DNA of 64,000 nucleotides, taken from the NCBI RefSeq assembly GCF_020382885.2, contig NC_058508.1, positions 2,782,055 through 2,846,054 on the forward strand, in the 5' to 3' direction. This DNA is from Scatophagus argus. Lineage: Eukaryota > Chordata > Actinopteri > Scatophagidae. The notes beneath the pieces are model-generated. The model made no database searches. It had not been told where the DNA came from and saw only the letters and a program-made list of their open reading frames with translations. Shown piece by piece: positions 37,509 through 51,500 of this stretch. Numbering within the stretch: the stretch's first letter is position 1; each line of letters starts with the position of its first letter. A program made the position numbers and the translations under genes.

Positions 37509-39209
37509 CAAGGCCTGCCAGCCACGACGCACGTAGCCTTACTTTATTCTCACAACACAACTCATTCTATGGAGGCTATTACGAAATGTTGTTTGTAATA
37601 TAATATATGTAGCAAATATAAATAAATTGGCACACATGCCAGTAAATAACGACAAATCAAAGCAGACATGGTTCAATGCACTTGCTAAAAATGTTCAGAG
37701 TCAATAAATAAAGAAAATACTTTTGTTCAAAATAAATTATTTAACTTTGAAACAATAAAATCTACTAAAACTGAAATGGATTTCTTAAAGGCTGTGGACA
37801 GGGGTGGAATGAAACAAAGTATGTTTAATAGCAACTAAAGCAAACACAATGCAGCATTCACATTGAACCATCATAATAACGGAGCAGTAATATAACGGAC
37901 TGGTTTTAATCTGAAGGAAATATTAGGCAGAAAGCTGAAGCAAAAAATAAAAAGTGCCAGAGAGGAAGTCAGAAATGAATATAAGAAAAGTTATTAGAAT
38001 TGGAATCCTCTTAAAAAAAAGTTCTGTGAGTGAAATGAGTCTCGCAAAGACAGACTCCACTGAGGACAGCTGTAGGACAGTCAGCTTCTGACTGCAGCTA
38101 CACTAAAAGGATGTCATAGGTCTTCTCTGATAATACAAGGAACAAATATTCACATGATACTGTATGTAAGAGTATAGTGAAAGGAAATCATTTAAAAAAT
38201 AAACATTAATCAGTGGACAAAAGCAGTATTCTTTCTGACATATCCACTCTCTCTAAAAGAAGACCATTGACAGATTGGCCTTTCATGCCAACAGAATGAA
38301 GAAGGGATGTTGCTGGAAGTGCTGCGAGGTCTGACCTGCTGTGGTAGTAAAAACAAAGTGAATGGACACTTCACATTCCTGCCTGCAGACAGCTGCACCC
38401 GCCCAGAGGAAAGGTGCAGAGTCAGTGGAGCTGGAAGAGTCGCACTGTAGCCATGTCACGAAAATAAAACGGTTAGAAATGAAATTATTCACAGGATCCA
38501 ACAGGTAAGTTTGTGGTTTTTCTTTATCAAGTAGTCTAAAGCCTGTGACAGAGGAAGTGTCAAAAGTGCAGTATGAAATCTAAAAAAAATCATGCATTAA
38601 AAATGTCTGACATAAAAGTATGAAATACCATGAACATTATGCACTTAAAGTGTAATATTAAAAGTGCTCCTAATTCACAAAAATGCTTGTTACATCAATG
38701 GATCATCATGCATTAATGTGTAAGCAGTATCCAACTGTTGTAGCTGCATAATTCACTAAATTATTATGTTCTTCATATCCTCATGGCCTCACGATGAAGT
38801 CAAAGACAGGGGACATGATTCTGTCACCTGTTTGGATGCAGCAGCTGTTTTCCCTGAAAGCAGATGATGCTTCCTGTCTGTCAGCTACAGCTACACACTC
38901 AGGAGGTGTTCACACTCTTCAGGATTGAAAGTACAATAAAAACAACTACACTCTTCCGCAGGTGAATGTTCATAAGTATAATACATGTGCAGCGCTACGC
39001 AGCACAAGTGTTCCTAATACAGATGTCAGCTGATGTCAGCAACTGGCGTATGTTACAAAGCTACCCAGTTGGACGGATTTCAGTCATTCTGGGAGGAGAG
39101 CCAATAAGAAGCAGATCCAGCTGAGATGACAGTATGCGAGTGTATGAGGAAAGGGTGGAGTTTGGACTAAATTTAAACAAATCAAGTAAAATTCTTATTT
39201 ACCAGGGAA

Positions 39210-39440
39210 CTGGAGCTGATCCCAGCTACAGCTCATCACAGCTCCTCACAGGGCTGACATATAGAGACTAACAGAGATCCACATCCACAATTATGGACAA
39301 TTAATAGTGACCAGTTAGTGCAGCCTGCATGTCATCGAGAGGATGCAGACGAGCAGGGAGAACATGGAAACTCCACACAGAAACGTTTGAATCCAGAACC
39401 TTGTTGCTGTGAGGTGACAAAACTAACCGCACCATGTTGT
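39210..39440 (+). repeat. Interspersed repeat D
   Basis: Contains GAGCTGATCCCAGCTACAGC, ACATATAGAGACTAACAGAG, GGGAGAACATGGAAACTCCA and TTGCTGTGAGGTGACAAAAC. These are diverged pieces of a very common fish repeat whose consensus ends in 'cgccaccgtgc'. There are no open frames. Edges are approximate. Confidence 0.75.
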
Positions 39441-40769
39441 AAGTTATAAACACCTCTATATGGCCTTCGTGTCAAAAATGAATTATTCAAAGGGGAACAC
39501 TGTGTTTATTTTTATTCTTATTAACTGAAAAAAATTGCATCTATAGCTAGAATCATAATTTAACTTGCTTCTGAAAGGTCCTATTTGCAACGCGCCATTC
39601 AGTACTCACCAATCAGATTCTGCGTCATTACTGTGTTGACTCACTGCTCCGTGACTGGAGATGTTCACTAAAGGGTGATTTCGAAAGTTCTGACACCTCA
39701 AACCTCAGAAAAGCACGCAGAGGGATATCAGAAGACAATGAAAAGATTTTGTTTAAACATGTGAGGGTTCTGACATCACCTTTAGAAAACATTTAGGATC
39801 AGTTTTGCTATCCAGGATGTGAAAACTTGGATACTTAATTTGTCAAAACTTCACATAGAACCAATTCCAATGTGAAGATATACTTTAGTCACTATAACAT
39901 GGGTCATTTAATTTCTCATTTTCTTTCAAGAAATGTGGCCTTCTTTTCAGTCTGTCCTTGCCCACAATTAACGATTACATTTTTTTTGTCCCAAAAGCGA
40001 ATTATAATGGACACCTCCAATAAATAAATCAACAATCAAGGCGCACACTTTCAAATTTAAGTAAGTGGTTCAAAGTCACTCAAATAGCTAGCAATGCAAA
40101 TGTTAAAAAACAAAAACCGTAAAGAGATTGTGCTTCATGATGCAGGAGTAAGGGCAGGAAGAGCTGGGGGACGTAAACAGGAAATGGTTTCATTTAACAA
40201 AACTCAGTTCAGCTTTCGTGGTGTGTGAAGGCCACACCTTCGCAGACCGCACCCATTGAAGGATGAGGCCCCCTGCGTTGAGACACAGCTTATGAGTGGA
40301 AGCTTTGCATAGTATCTGTTGTTAGAAACTGCAGTAGAGCAGAAAGCCCATCTGCTCACTGTTGATGTGAAAAAATAAAGGAGGTTCTGCGTGTCAGCTG
40401 TCAGAGAACAGACAGACTGACGGCTGCATGACGGGTTCCACCTGAAACTCATCTTCCCTTCTCCATCATCCATCTTCTCTCTTATTTTTAAAAATTTGTT
40501 CATCATTTGCTTGGGTTACCACGGTTACGGATCTCCAACTGATAAGGAGGTGACGGCAGGAAGTGACAAAACATGCGCTGAGCAGTGCGTTTGAAAGATA
40601 CACACTATCATAAACATACTGTTCATTCACACAAACGTACAGTACATAGTGCAGAGTGTGTGACTTCAGACGCTGCAAAGAGTGACGTTCTATTCAGTTC
40701 CATTCTATTCTATTTGACAATGGTTTATGGGACAGCAGGAGAGGAGGAGAGGAACCACCCCCTGCGACA

Positions 40770-40893
40770 CACACACACACACACACACACACACAGCTCC
40801 CCAGAGTCTACTTTATGCTTTAGACCAGGAATGCAGGACTCGAAGCTCGTTTTTCTGTCTCAAGTTCATGTCCAAAAGACCCCTCTCCCTAGT

Positions 40894-40942
<49 letters not shown>

Positions 40943-40947
40943 CACAG
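40770..40947. repeat. Two (CA)n microsatellites in a cluster
   Basis: CA runs at about 40768-40795 and 40899-40947, the second interrupted by CG units. Two open frames of 117 and 153 codons cross both tracts on the plus strand; their His-Thr repeats show that they are not genes. Confidence 0.93.
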
Positions 40948-41478
40948 GTTTTTACCACCTTCTCTCTCCACAGCTCCTCCTCCTCTTCCTCCTCTGTCTG
41001 CATTGCGGACTGTCTTTTTGTTTCCCAGTTTGGACTTTGCAGTTGAACTTGAGACAGACAGACAGCTTGTAAACAGTTAGTAGTCTGGCCCCTGTCTGGA
41101 CTGGAATGGCCTGGGGGGGGGCAAAGGGTGGCAAAATGAACACTGGGCTCAACAATCCTGTTTTAACTCAAACACCTTCAAATGGAATGGAATTGTGAGG
41201 TGTTTTGCATCTTTGAATATGTCCAAATGAGACAACAAGATAGAAGATAAATAATTAAACTGATCGCTGGTAAGGTCAGAGGATGCTGGACACCCAGGTT
41301 AAAGAACTGTCTAAGTTTCACCAAGGATTCATTATCAAGCTGTAAACACGACTTCAACGAGTACAAAAACTGACACAAACTGTAGTCACTGGACTGCAGT
41401 TGTGCCGTTTTGCAAAACTGAATCAATTTTAAACTGAAATGCAGTGAAATAAAATCAGCCCAACTCAGAAACAGTAGT

Positions 41479-41846
41479 GTGTCTGTGCGTGTGTGTGCAT
41501 GTGTATGTGTGTGTTTACCTTTTAACAGCTCTGGAAGAAAAGGAAATGACTATAAACACACTACACAGTCGGACAGGCCCCTGTGTGTGTTTGTGTGTGT
41601 GTGTGTGTGGGTGTGTGTGTGTGTGGTGATTGGTGGGGGTAATATGACATCATATAGTCTAATAAATGCAGTGTTAGGCAGACTTGTAATCAAATACTAC
41701 GGGAAAAAACTAACTTGTTCAAAAGAGGCAAAACACACATCTGTATGAAACTTGAAGCAGCATCTTGAAAATTGCAATTAGCAGCAGTTAGCAGTTACTT
41801 TAGCAACAAGTAAAGCTATTGGTCCATTAGGAATCTCTTGAGACAG

Positions 41847-41880
<34 letters not shown>
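41479..41880. repeat. Three (GT)n microsatellites
   Basis: GT-rich tracts at about 41479-41514, 41582-41625 and 41850-41881 within 400 bases. Only the last is a long perfect run. Confidence 0.9.
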
Positions 41881-41885
<5 letters not shown>

Positions 41886-44270
41886 TAGTGTCGTTATGCA
41901 CACCCAAGTTATACAGCGCTATAACAATCATTCACGGTGCAGAGTGGGAATGGCAGAGCTACTGTTTTTCATATTTCAAGTCAGTTTATCATCAAAATGA
42001 TTTTAAAGCTGTTAAAGGTAAAAATAGTCACATATTGTTGCTTTAATGGAGGACTCCTTAATAACTTAAAAATATGGGAATGTGGGGAATAAATGCTAGA
42101 AGAATAAAAGATTTTATTTCATGAAATAATTATGAGTATTGCAATCTTTATACTCTTTGTATCACAAAACAAAATCAAAGTTTTGATAATATAGTAAATT
42201 AGTGTTGAGAAATGTCATCAGTAAGATATATGCCTTGGGCCAATACAATTTTAAACCACTCCAAAAATAAACAACCTGAAAAATTGAAAATAGACATCTG
42301 ATGAGTAAGCCATACAGCAATGTAAAAAATTAATTTCTCTATTCACAGTAGCACAACATAAAACATTCAAAATATGGACGGTCTTACTTCTGTACTGTCA
42401 AGGACCTTTATGAAATGATAAGTAGACTGAAATAGAACAAGTTCCAGTTTGTTTTAAACATGTTGCTGGCATCATATAAATCAGTGGAGAAAGGTTAAAC
42501 ATCTAATATGATATCTTAGTAGTGTTTTCAATTGAGGTTATGTCAAAAAGGATCAACAAATTATCACATTTTGTTTTATTTGTTTTACACAGTGTCACAA
42601 CTTCTTTGGAATCAGGAAGTAAATGATTTTTTTATTTATTTTTTTTTAACTGTAGAGAACACAGTGGCTAGATCCTACAAAGGATTTTAGAAAAGAAAAA
42701 CATATGCATCAAAACTCTAAAGGAAAAGTATTTGAGCTATGTGTTTTAAAATTTAAAAACAGAACAGTGGACATTTAATGTAAACATTAATGCAGTTTCT
42801 GCAGAGAAGACCTTAAAATATATTGCAGCTGAAGAACACAACAGCAAAAAAAACAAAAAACAAAATCTAAACAACATCAAGCCACTTTTATTATTGATTT
42901 TTATACAAAGAAAAAAAAATCACTTTCATATTAAAGTAAAATTGTATTTATTACACACAAAAAAATGGGTAAATGAAAAAAAAAAGCACAAACACTGACT
43001 TCTGCAGAGATCCTCAAGGGACATTGAGGTGAAAAAATGTTGGCAGAAAAATAAAAATAAAACCCTTATGTGTATAGTCCATGAGGTCACAAATTTTGGG
43101 ACATTAACGGACATGGGCAGATGACAGAGAAATGACAGCAGAGAAATGGTCTGTATTTTAGCACTGGTTTTAGAGAGGGGCACCGATCCCACATTGTGTC
43201 CTCCGTCTGAGGTGTTAATTTTCCTCCAGCAGTTCACAGCTGAAATTTCCCTGCAAGTTATTAGATGTTGAATATACACTAACCTCTGGAATGTGTGCAC
43301 ATATAAACACACACACACACACACACACACACCCCTGTCTATAATGAGCAGCAGTCAAACATGCAGCGTTCAACAGAAAAGCAACTCATCCTCTTCAAAC
43401 AATGCCAGGGTAAGTTTAAGACTGAATGCAGTTGTTAAACAACCCGAATGTACTGGCAGCCAACATACTAGTCATCTGTGAAATTTTACAGCCATCTTCA
43501 ATGATGTTGACCTTATAAATGTGTATGTGTGTGTGTGTGTGAGTGTGTATCCTGGTTGTTTGGCAGAGAGTTGAAGGCATGTTGCTTTTTGAGGTGCTGA
43601 GCTGCGAGATCCATCCAGGCTGATTTTCTCCCTCATTTGCGTTGTCTCATGCTGAACATCATTAGGCATCACCAAACAAGCCTTAATTACTGTAGTTTTA
43701 ATTGTCAATAATTGTGCACAGGAGCCATGACATAAAAACGGTGATACAAAACAGCTGTGCAGAAACACAGCTTCCCAAACAAGCAAGCAGAAAACTAACA
43801 GTTAACAGTTAATGACAAGAAAAGTAGATGAAAGTGTAATAAATGTACACATTATGTTTCTGTTTGTGGATTGGGATTACAGATTAGTACAGATTTAAAG
43901 AAACATGTACTGAGGTTAGTGAAAAACACAAGGATTTTGCAAAAATGCAAAAAATTTGCATTTGATTGACACAAGGGTTGAAGATAGTGAAGCACTGGAA
44001 CATGAGAATTTTTTTGTATTTGTGAAAATAGTCTTTATTTTATTCATCTGGGGAAAATTGATATTTTGACTCAGTATGATGAGAATGAGCAAAACAATTT
44101 ATTAACTTCAAATACTATCCTATGCATATTGAATGCTGTAAACATATTAGCCTTTTAGTCCATATGTCTAATAAGGATAAAAAGAGTTTTATGTATGAGC
44201 AAATTAAATTAGTGTCATTTAGTAAAAGGGATGATCTAGCAAGTTGAGTAATGAAACAGCACATCCTTTA

Positions 44271-44340
44271 TTAAATATAAATAAGAAATAAGTATATCCC
44301 AATAACAGAGCCCTGTGGAACTCCTACTGTGGAGCAAATA
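44271..44340 (-). mobile_element. LINE reverse-transcriptase fragment
   Basis: The minus-strand frame contains TVGVPQGSVIGIYLFLIYI, the VPQGSVLGPLLFLIYIND region of non-LTR reverse transcriptases. Only this short block is recognisable; nothing on either side extends the domain. It is an old, truncated insertion. Confidence 0.75.
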
Positions 44341-45476
44341 AATGATTTAAGCAAAGGAAGGCTGTATAATTGAGTGATTAGCTGTGTACTGCATGTGGGT
44401 TCTACTGCCAGAGAAGTTCTATGTCCGTCTGGCAATATTGAGCAAAAAAGGAAAGAGTAAATATTGACTTGTGGTTGGCCGCATTCTAGTGCAACTGAAT
44501 CATTGTTCACTGCACCGCAGCTGCTGAACTGCACCTGTTGTAGGACTTCACACTAATTTTCCCATTTTGTGACTGATTCATATTTTGGTATCATCTGAAC
44601 CAGCATCAGTTTCCAACAGAAGCACAACAGTAAAAATAGTTAAATTTAAAAAAAAACCTTAAAAACTTTTTCGTGTAGTTAAAACAGCAGCTTCCTTGAA
44701 GTTCTAGACAGCGTGCTTAAACCTCTGCTGTGTCATTTTATTTTACGTGTCCTCAGCGTAACATTATCGTCAGCAGAATCAGTATTGTTCTGGTTTATCG
44801 AGGTAGAGGTAAGTTTTTACTCTCCTGAAAAAGTTTTCATTATCATTTCTATGTCCTTTTTTATTTTGAACTTTTACCATTAAATAAACCCAAAGTTACA
44901 GAAGCTATTGTTACATTTTCTGTACAGTGTACTTACGCTTGTAGTCTTTCCTCCTTCCTCCTTTCAATTTCATGTATATACACCTATTTATACATACTTT
45001 GAATCCACTTCATATGCCAATAATGAATACAACAGTTCTGTCTACGATGATAGTTTGAAATAAATATACAATAAGTCGCATTCACATTGTCTCAGTTTCA
45101 AGTCCAATAGACTGTACCACCTCACGCACAAACACACAAACAGTGTTGGCATGGCGATAAGAAGCAGATGTGTGAGGGATCAGCTGACCTCTGAGTCACT
45201 TCCTGCTCTGACCGCCATGTTGTTGCTCCAGTAAAACCACTAAAGGAAGAGAAGACTTCCACCTGGGTGGTTTATCAACACCTGAACAGACGTGTGTGCG
45301 CGTGTGTGTGTGTCAGGGAGTCTTTTTACAGCTTCTGTCTGACTTGTCTTTCTGTCCATCTGTAGCTTTTTGAACGCAGTGCTGCAAATTAGACAAAATG
45401 AAAATAAAAGAACTGGGGCATCACAAGTCATCAGAAAGCAGATGATCTTGATTCACATTGTACTACTTTTTACCTG

Positions 45477-45610
45477 CACCAAGGAGGTTATGTTTTCTGT
45501 TTGGTTTGTTTGTCTTTCGTCTGTCTGTTTGTCAGCAGGATTTCATGACACTTGATGGAAAGTGATGGGCAAAGGAAGAGCCGGTTCAATTTTAGAACAG
45601 ATGCACAAAC
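45477..45610 (+). repeat. Interspersed repeat E fragment
   Basis: CCAAGGAGGTTATGTTTTCT followed by a TTTGT-rich part, then CAGCAGGATTTCATGACACT and GATGGAAAGTGATGGGCAAA. I recognise this as a degraded piece of a common fish repeat (the 'ccaaggaggttatgttttt' family). Class not certain. Confidence 0.55.
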
Positions 45611-47749
45611 ATTTCGTTTTTGTTAACACTGAAAGACAGAAACAGATAAAGAATTTACATTAACCAAAGTAACGCACACTAACCCAATAAATGTAGCCAA
45701 AGTAGAGTCAAAATTTATAGTTCAAAAAACCTTATTAGTTGAAAACTGCCAGCAATCAGGCTGTTTGTCAAACACAAACAAACAAACAAAACAAAAAAGG
45801 AAAAATAAATAAATAAAGAAAGAAACCTCTTTGACTTACATAATAGGTGCTTTAAGTTCCACATCTTTGCATAAGTCAAATCTAAAGTGCATGTCCGCTT
45901 TAGGTAATTTTATCTTTTGGTTGCTTTGAGCTTCAAAGTACTTTCCACAGTAAACCTATTTACCTTAAAGTATGAGCAATAAAGAAAAACCCAAGATTGA
46001 AGTACCACTTATATATTTATTTAAATTTCACTGTCCAACAATAAAACAAAGTCTGTTCAAACAGACTAAAAACACAAATGCATTATTTGTAGTTGGAAAA
46101 TGATGGTTGCCTCCCTGAGACAAAAGCAGTTTTAGCTGCTCTTTGTTACAGCATCGCAAAATTCCTCAGGTCGGTCGTACAACAGTCCAAACTGTTTTCT
46201 TCTAACCATGCCCAGAGTCTTTCCATAACGATCAGGTAACAATAGGGGGTCTGAAGTTCACAGAGGAGCAGAAGAAAGCACCCTGACTGACCACATCACA
46301 AACTGTCATCGTGTGTGCGTGGCCCAGGGTTTGACTATGAATTATAACGCAAACAGCATCAACGCTGCTGATAAAAGTGAAGGACTGAGCTCACCTCAGC
46401 TGCAGCCTAATCACCTTGTGGAAGTATGTGCTGACATCGCACATCCTCAATTCATCATCCTCACACTCCTCCCACCTACATCCGCTCTACATGTTATACA
46501 ATACGTACACTCCACAAACGCAGAGGCCACATCACTGAGTTTGTATTGGGCAGTTCTCTTTGTTATTTTGTTTATTCCCTCTATATTGCTCCTTTTGCAC
46601 TGCATATCCTTACACCCCTCCCTGCACTTTCCCATTTCTTTTCACTCCACCTTAACAGTTATATTGCTCACAAGGTGTGTATGCTGTACATGTATATGCA
46701 TAATCGCATATCCTTTTTCAGAAAAAATGCACATTATTCATTCTCATCACTTCACCTATTGTGTTTTTATTTTAACTGGTTCTATTTTATTTAACTTATT
46801 ATTTTTCCATTTTTATTCAGTTTCCAAAGACTAGATTATTAATTCATATGATAAAGACAGTAGATGATAGAAAAAAGCCTTATAGTGAAACATAATCAGC
46901 TGGTTATATTGTATATGCAGTCAAGTATGTGTTCTAACACTGCCAACATCCCATCACGAAGACCAGCTAAGTAGCTACATTCGCACAGTCCCACGCACGA
47001 AATACTTTGTCAGCCTGTGTGCAGTGTAGCAGCTCAAGTTGTGCTGTGGTTTTCTGGAGATCATGAGGCACTCTGTGTGGTGAGCTTAGCATATCATTAG
47101 TGGGTTTAGGCATTTTAAAGAGGAGAAGAGAAAGGCTGTGAGTCACTCAGAGAGTATTCTCATCCCCACGTCACATGCTCAGTTTATCAGGGAAATACGC
47201 TGCCTGAGCAATTTGTCAGTAGGTGTAGGAACTATTCATAAAAAAAAGTTTTCTTTTTGATATTGAAAAGGTGTAGAGATGATGACAGCAAACAGAATTT
47301 AAAAGACTGGCATACTGACAAATGAGTTTTAATCAGCTTATGTTTATGTATATAGAAAACCATGTTGCAATGCAGGAAAATATGTAAAGTTTTTTTTTTC
47401 TTTTGCGGAGGGTTTGGTCTTGTAGTCCATTTATTATATTTCAAATCATTAACACTTGAGGTGGCCAGATAAATTTGTAAGTTGGAACTTTAAGGAAATG
47501 CATCTTCTTCTTTGATTCATATGGAAATACTGAGGATATAGAAAGCAGGAGAATGGCCTTTTCAAGGAGGCACATCAATGAACAATCCACAGACATTAGT
47601 GTTATAATACTTTGAGCATATAAAACTAATTAAACATGACAGGTGAGCGCTGCACTGATCAAACTGGGAGGCAGGAAGTCAACGGCAAATTTAAAGTTAT
47701 AGCACCACCTATTATAAAATAATATTAAAGTGTTTTGAATAACTAGTAG

Positions 47750-47805
47750 CATCAGAATCAGAATCAGAATTCCTTTATTAATCCCTGGAGGGAAATTCTT
47801 GAAAC
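47750..47805 (-). repeat. LINE 3' tail, antisense
   Basis: CAGAATCAGAATCAGAATTC, TTTATTAATCCCTGGAGGGA, AATTCTTG: the reverse complement of the tail seen at 11005-11058. Both are 3' ends of the same LINE family in opposite orientations. Confidence 0.7.
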
Positions 47806-48340
47806 ATTTCAGCTTTTTAGTGTTAAAATCCACCACTGTATCTACCAGTCAGTCACTGCTATAACTGAACTACTTTGCAGATAGACAGGAGCTGCAGGCT
47901 GCAATGTAAAACAAGGCAGGACCTAATGAGTTAAAATGAGTCTGATTGACATGGATGCATAAGAAGTGTAGGGAGGAGGGGGAGAGAGCTAGAAAGTGTT
48001 CCCTATTTAGCTCACTTTCTCCATCTAGTGTTCTTTGTAATGAACTACACCTCAAGGCAACAAGGAGTTTCTCTCATTGAGTTCAGTGACTGTACACCAT
48101 CATTGATGCCATTACAATTTTAAAGAATTCATTACAAAAATAACCTGCAATAAAACGTGACCTTTTGAAGCTAACAATTATCACTTTCTGTGGCAGTGTC
48201 AGTCTATCACTCTGTTAGTCCAGACTTAGATATTTTAACAACAATTCAACGGCTTGTTCAGACTCTCATGGTCCGTCCAGGACAAATCCAAAAGACTTTT
48301 CAGCAACAGCAAGCGGATCACTTATGCAGTGAAATATCTC

Positions 48341-48572
48341 AACAACCGGTCAAGGCAGATGGCCGCCCACACTGAGCCGGGGTCTGCTCCGAGGTTTCTG
48401 CCTCCTAAAAGGCAGTTTTTCCTCGCCACTGTCGCCAAGTGCTTGCTCATGAGGGAACGCTGGGTTCTCTGTATTACAAAATGTAATTAAAGTTTGCTCT
48501 AGACCTGCTGTAATTGGAAAGGGTCATGAAATAACTTTTGTTGTGAATTGACGCTATATAAATAAACTGTGT
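48341..48572 (-). repeat. Interspersed repeat A, reverse copy
   Basis: The reverse complement of the element at 56316-56560. Shared blocks are CTGCCTCCTAAAAGGCAG, TCCTCGCCACTGTCGCCAAG and AACTTTTGTTGTGAATTGAC. The short open frames here belong to the repeat. Confidence 0.85.
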
Positions 48573-51500
48573 GTCATGCCAATTTGCAAAATGTTAGCAG
48601 GCTAATGTGCTAAATTTGCCTTAATCTCTGCAAAAGTTTGAGATATGTCTTGGAATAAATATGCAGATGTTTAGTGTCCGGGTTAGAGAAATCTAACTTA
48701 TATTGCTTTAAATGTCAAAACTGGTTTTAATGACCGACAAATGAACAAATGCAGATACTGTACTGTACTGATCGTGCTGCTGGTTGAACTACTACATTGC
48801 TCTACAGGCACTGGCCATTTCTTGGTGGCATAGCAGTTTAACTGCGTCAGTCTATTACCAAATATCTGACCATTCAGTAATGCTGTATGCAGTCTGACAC
48901 TTATGTTTAAGCTTAAGGATCACATAATCTCTTCATGGGATTTGGCGAGTAATAAACATACTGAATACAGAAAACTAAGGAGATGTTGGACATACAAAGT
49001 CAAGGACTCTCACACTCAAGACCAGGGTTTGAATCTCATCTTTGTTTCGGTGTAGGCAACAAATTCACTTTGATTAAGGTTTTTAGTTCCTGAAAAAGAT
49101 TTCAGTTATATTTCAATTTATAAAAAATCAGTTTTCCAATACTGTGATTTATGATCAAATACCTGCAAAACTAATAACATTCACATCATCTCCAGCTGTT
49201 CTCTCAGCTTGTGAAACACTGATGACATTTCATTTAGGTAGAATTTGTCTCCATGGACACAAATTTTTCATCTTTAACTGGTGCTGTTACTGCCATGATA
49301 CTTCACTGAATATTGAAGTGTCACAGCTGAAGAAGTACTGTGAACTGTGACCACCATTCAGAAAAAATACTACTATCTATAAAATAAAGATTTACAAACA
49401 GAAAAGAAATTGTCTTGGTAAACTTTGGGGGTCGTCTGACTTTTCAATAAATTCAATATTTGACCAAATTCCTTCAGAATGAATTGCACTCCTGTGAGCA
49501 GTAAATGTACTTTATGCTGAGTGCTGCTTTGCGTTGATGTTTAAATGACATGAATGAAAACCAGCACCAAATATATTCAACAGTTTATACCCAAATGTCC
49601 AAAAAAAGGGCTGCATTTCATTCACCTCTTCAAATGATATCTCTCACGAAAATGATCTCACGAAACTATTCAAAAAAACTTTATTGACATGAACATGTTC
49701 ATATTATGTGAACATCTTACTGAATGCTTACACTTTACACAAGAAAACTTAAGAGATGACCATAAGATAAAAACACATTTTAAACATACACACTCTTGTT
49801 TACTTAGACACATTTAGTGCACAACTTGTTTCTCCTATTTCCTGACAAAAGACAATACTGCATTGGGAGATGGCTAAACTCAGCGTAGATATTAGTTATT
49901 TTTTCAAAGAGTACCTCTCCAAGATTCTGTCTCAGCTTCTTTGTATATAAGGTTTTTTTATTTAGTTTTACACCAGTCACAATAGTCAGATATTCTGCCC
50001 CTACTTACTCTCTATTTAGCATGAAAAAATAATTCCAATTCACTGATTTAATGGTTTCATCATCAAATGTTCTTTTGGTTTTGAAATGCTTTGGTGAGAC
50101 CAGGTTGTTTTGTGTCTGTTCTGAAGTGTGTGTGTGGGCACAGCTTCAGGATCAGCAAGCAGAAAGAGCTCTCGTCCTTGTTCAGCTCGAGGCACCGAAG
50201 GGCCTTGTGCAGCCGTGAGTGAGGTAAGAGGTGTCCCAGTTAAATGCTCACAACATCGCACACAAACAAAGCATGTAATAATACCACACACTCATCACTG
50301 AACACTTTGATGCTCATAACATTATAACCCCCTTCTGAAGTAGGCTGCTTTTCTGACACCATCCTCAGTATTTTTACTGCACCACAGCCGCTAAAGATCA
50401 AAAAACAAATGGTGGACCTCAACTTTGATCTATCCAACACTTTAGTTTTCTTTGCAATGAGCATTACAGCCTGATAGAGTTGACATGGTGGCGGTACATT
50501 CTAGCATTACATAAATGGGTCATGTCACCATGATATCAACCCCTGCTGAGGCTGTAACACAATAAGACAACAATCAAATCCCGTTTCACAGTTTGCAACT
50601 GTGAAACTTGAGGAACACTGTCCTCTCAGATTGAATATGGTGACTTTCTTCCCTGGGGAGACACATTGTGGCACAACCCCTGCACTGGCTGACAGCTCGC
50701 GTTTGTTGCAGCAGAAAACAGCAAAGAAAAGGAGCACCAGGCTGCCCTTTGGCTCAGTCTCAAGGTCAAATGAGATCGGTTTGTGGTGCGGTGCTGTGGG
50801 GTCCCTGATTTTATAGAGCCCGGAATAAAACCCTGATCACAGTGGGTTTTCTATCTGCCTCTACTCACCCTCCCTGGTGATGGCACAGTCACTCGTTTTC
50901 ACAGAAAGATGCTTTTTATGGAGCCTCAGCCTGCTGACGGGCAGCAAGCGTGTGTTCAGCAGACTTTAATTGTCTGTCGGTGGCTATAAAAGTGTCGGTG
51001 AAATACACAACCGTAAAAGAGCTGCAGGCCGCAGCCCGGTGCATCCTGGGAGACAGAAATGAACAGAACACTGGCTTAGCCGTTGATGGAGAAGAGATCA
51101 GACAATGAGCCTTTCAACTGACAATTTAAATTACTGGATGCATTTCAGTTTGGAAATGACTCTGCATGAAAGCAATCCATCAGATTTTCAATTAAAGGTG
51201 ACTTTACATGCAGCTGGTGATGCTATTATTTTCATCCAGATTGTACTGTAATTTTATCAAACTTGTCCTTTTAAACCTAATAAATAAAATATTTTTGAGT
51301 TAACTGGTGTAACAGCAACACATTTAATGGAACGTTTGAGTCATTATTGCATAATTGCATGATTTGTTATATTACGCTGATTACAGCAGTGTCTTTCTTT
51401 CTTTCTTTCTTTGTACCACAGTGCCACCTCCTGGTCAAAATTAGGCACTACAGGAACACTTCATAACAGCACATCTCCCGGTCAGATTACACAAAAGAAG

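Noticed and set aside
40585..41080. Open frames of 153 and 117 codons with His-Thr repeats
   Set aside because: They are read-through of CA microsatellites.
46313..46834. 173-codon open frame on the plus strand
   Set aside because: Leu/Ser/His-rich translation of AT- and C-rich DNA, without a domain, signal peptide pattern or splice context that I can support.
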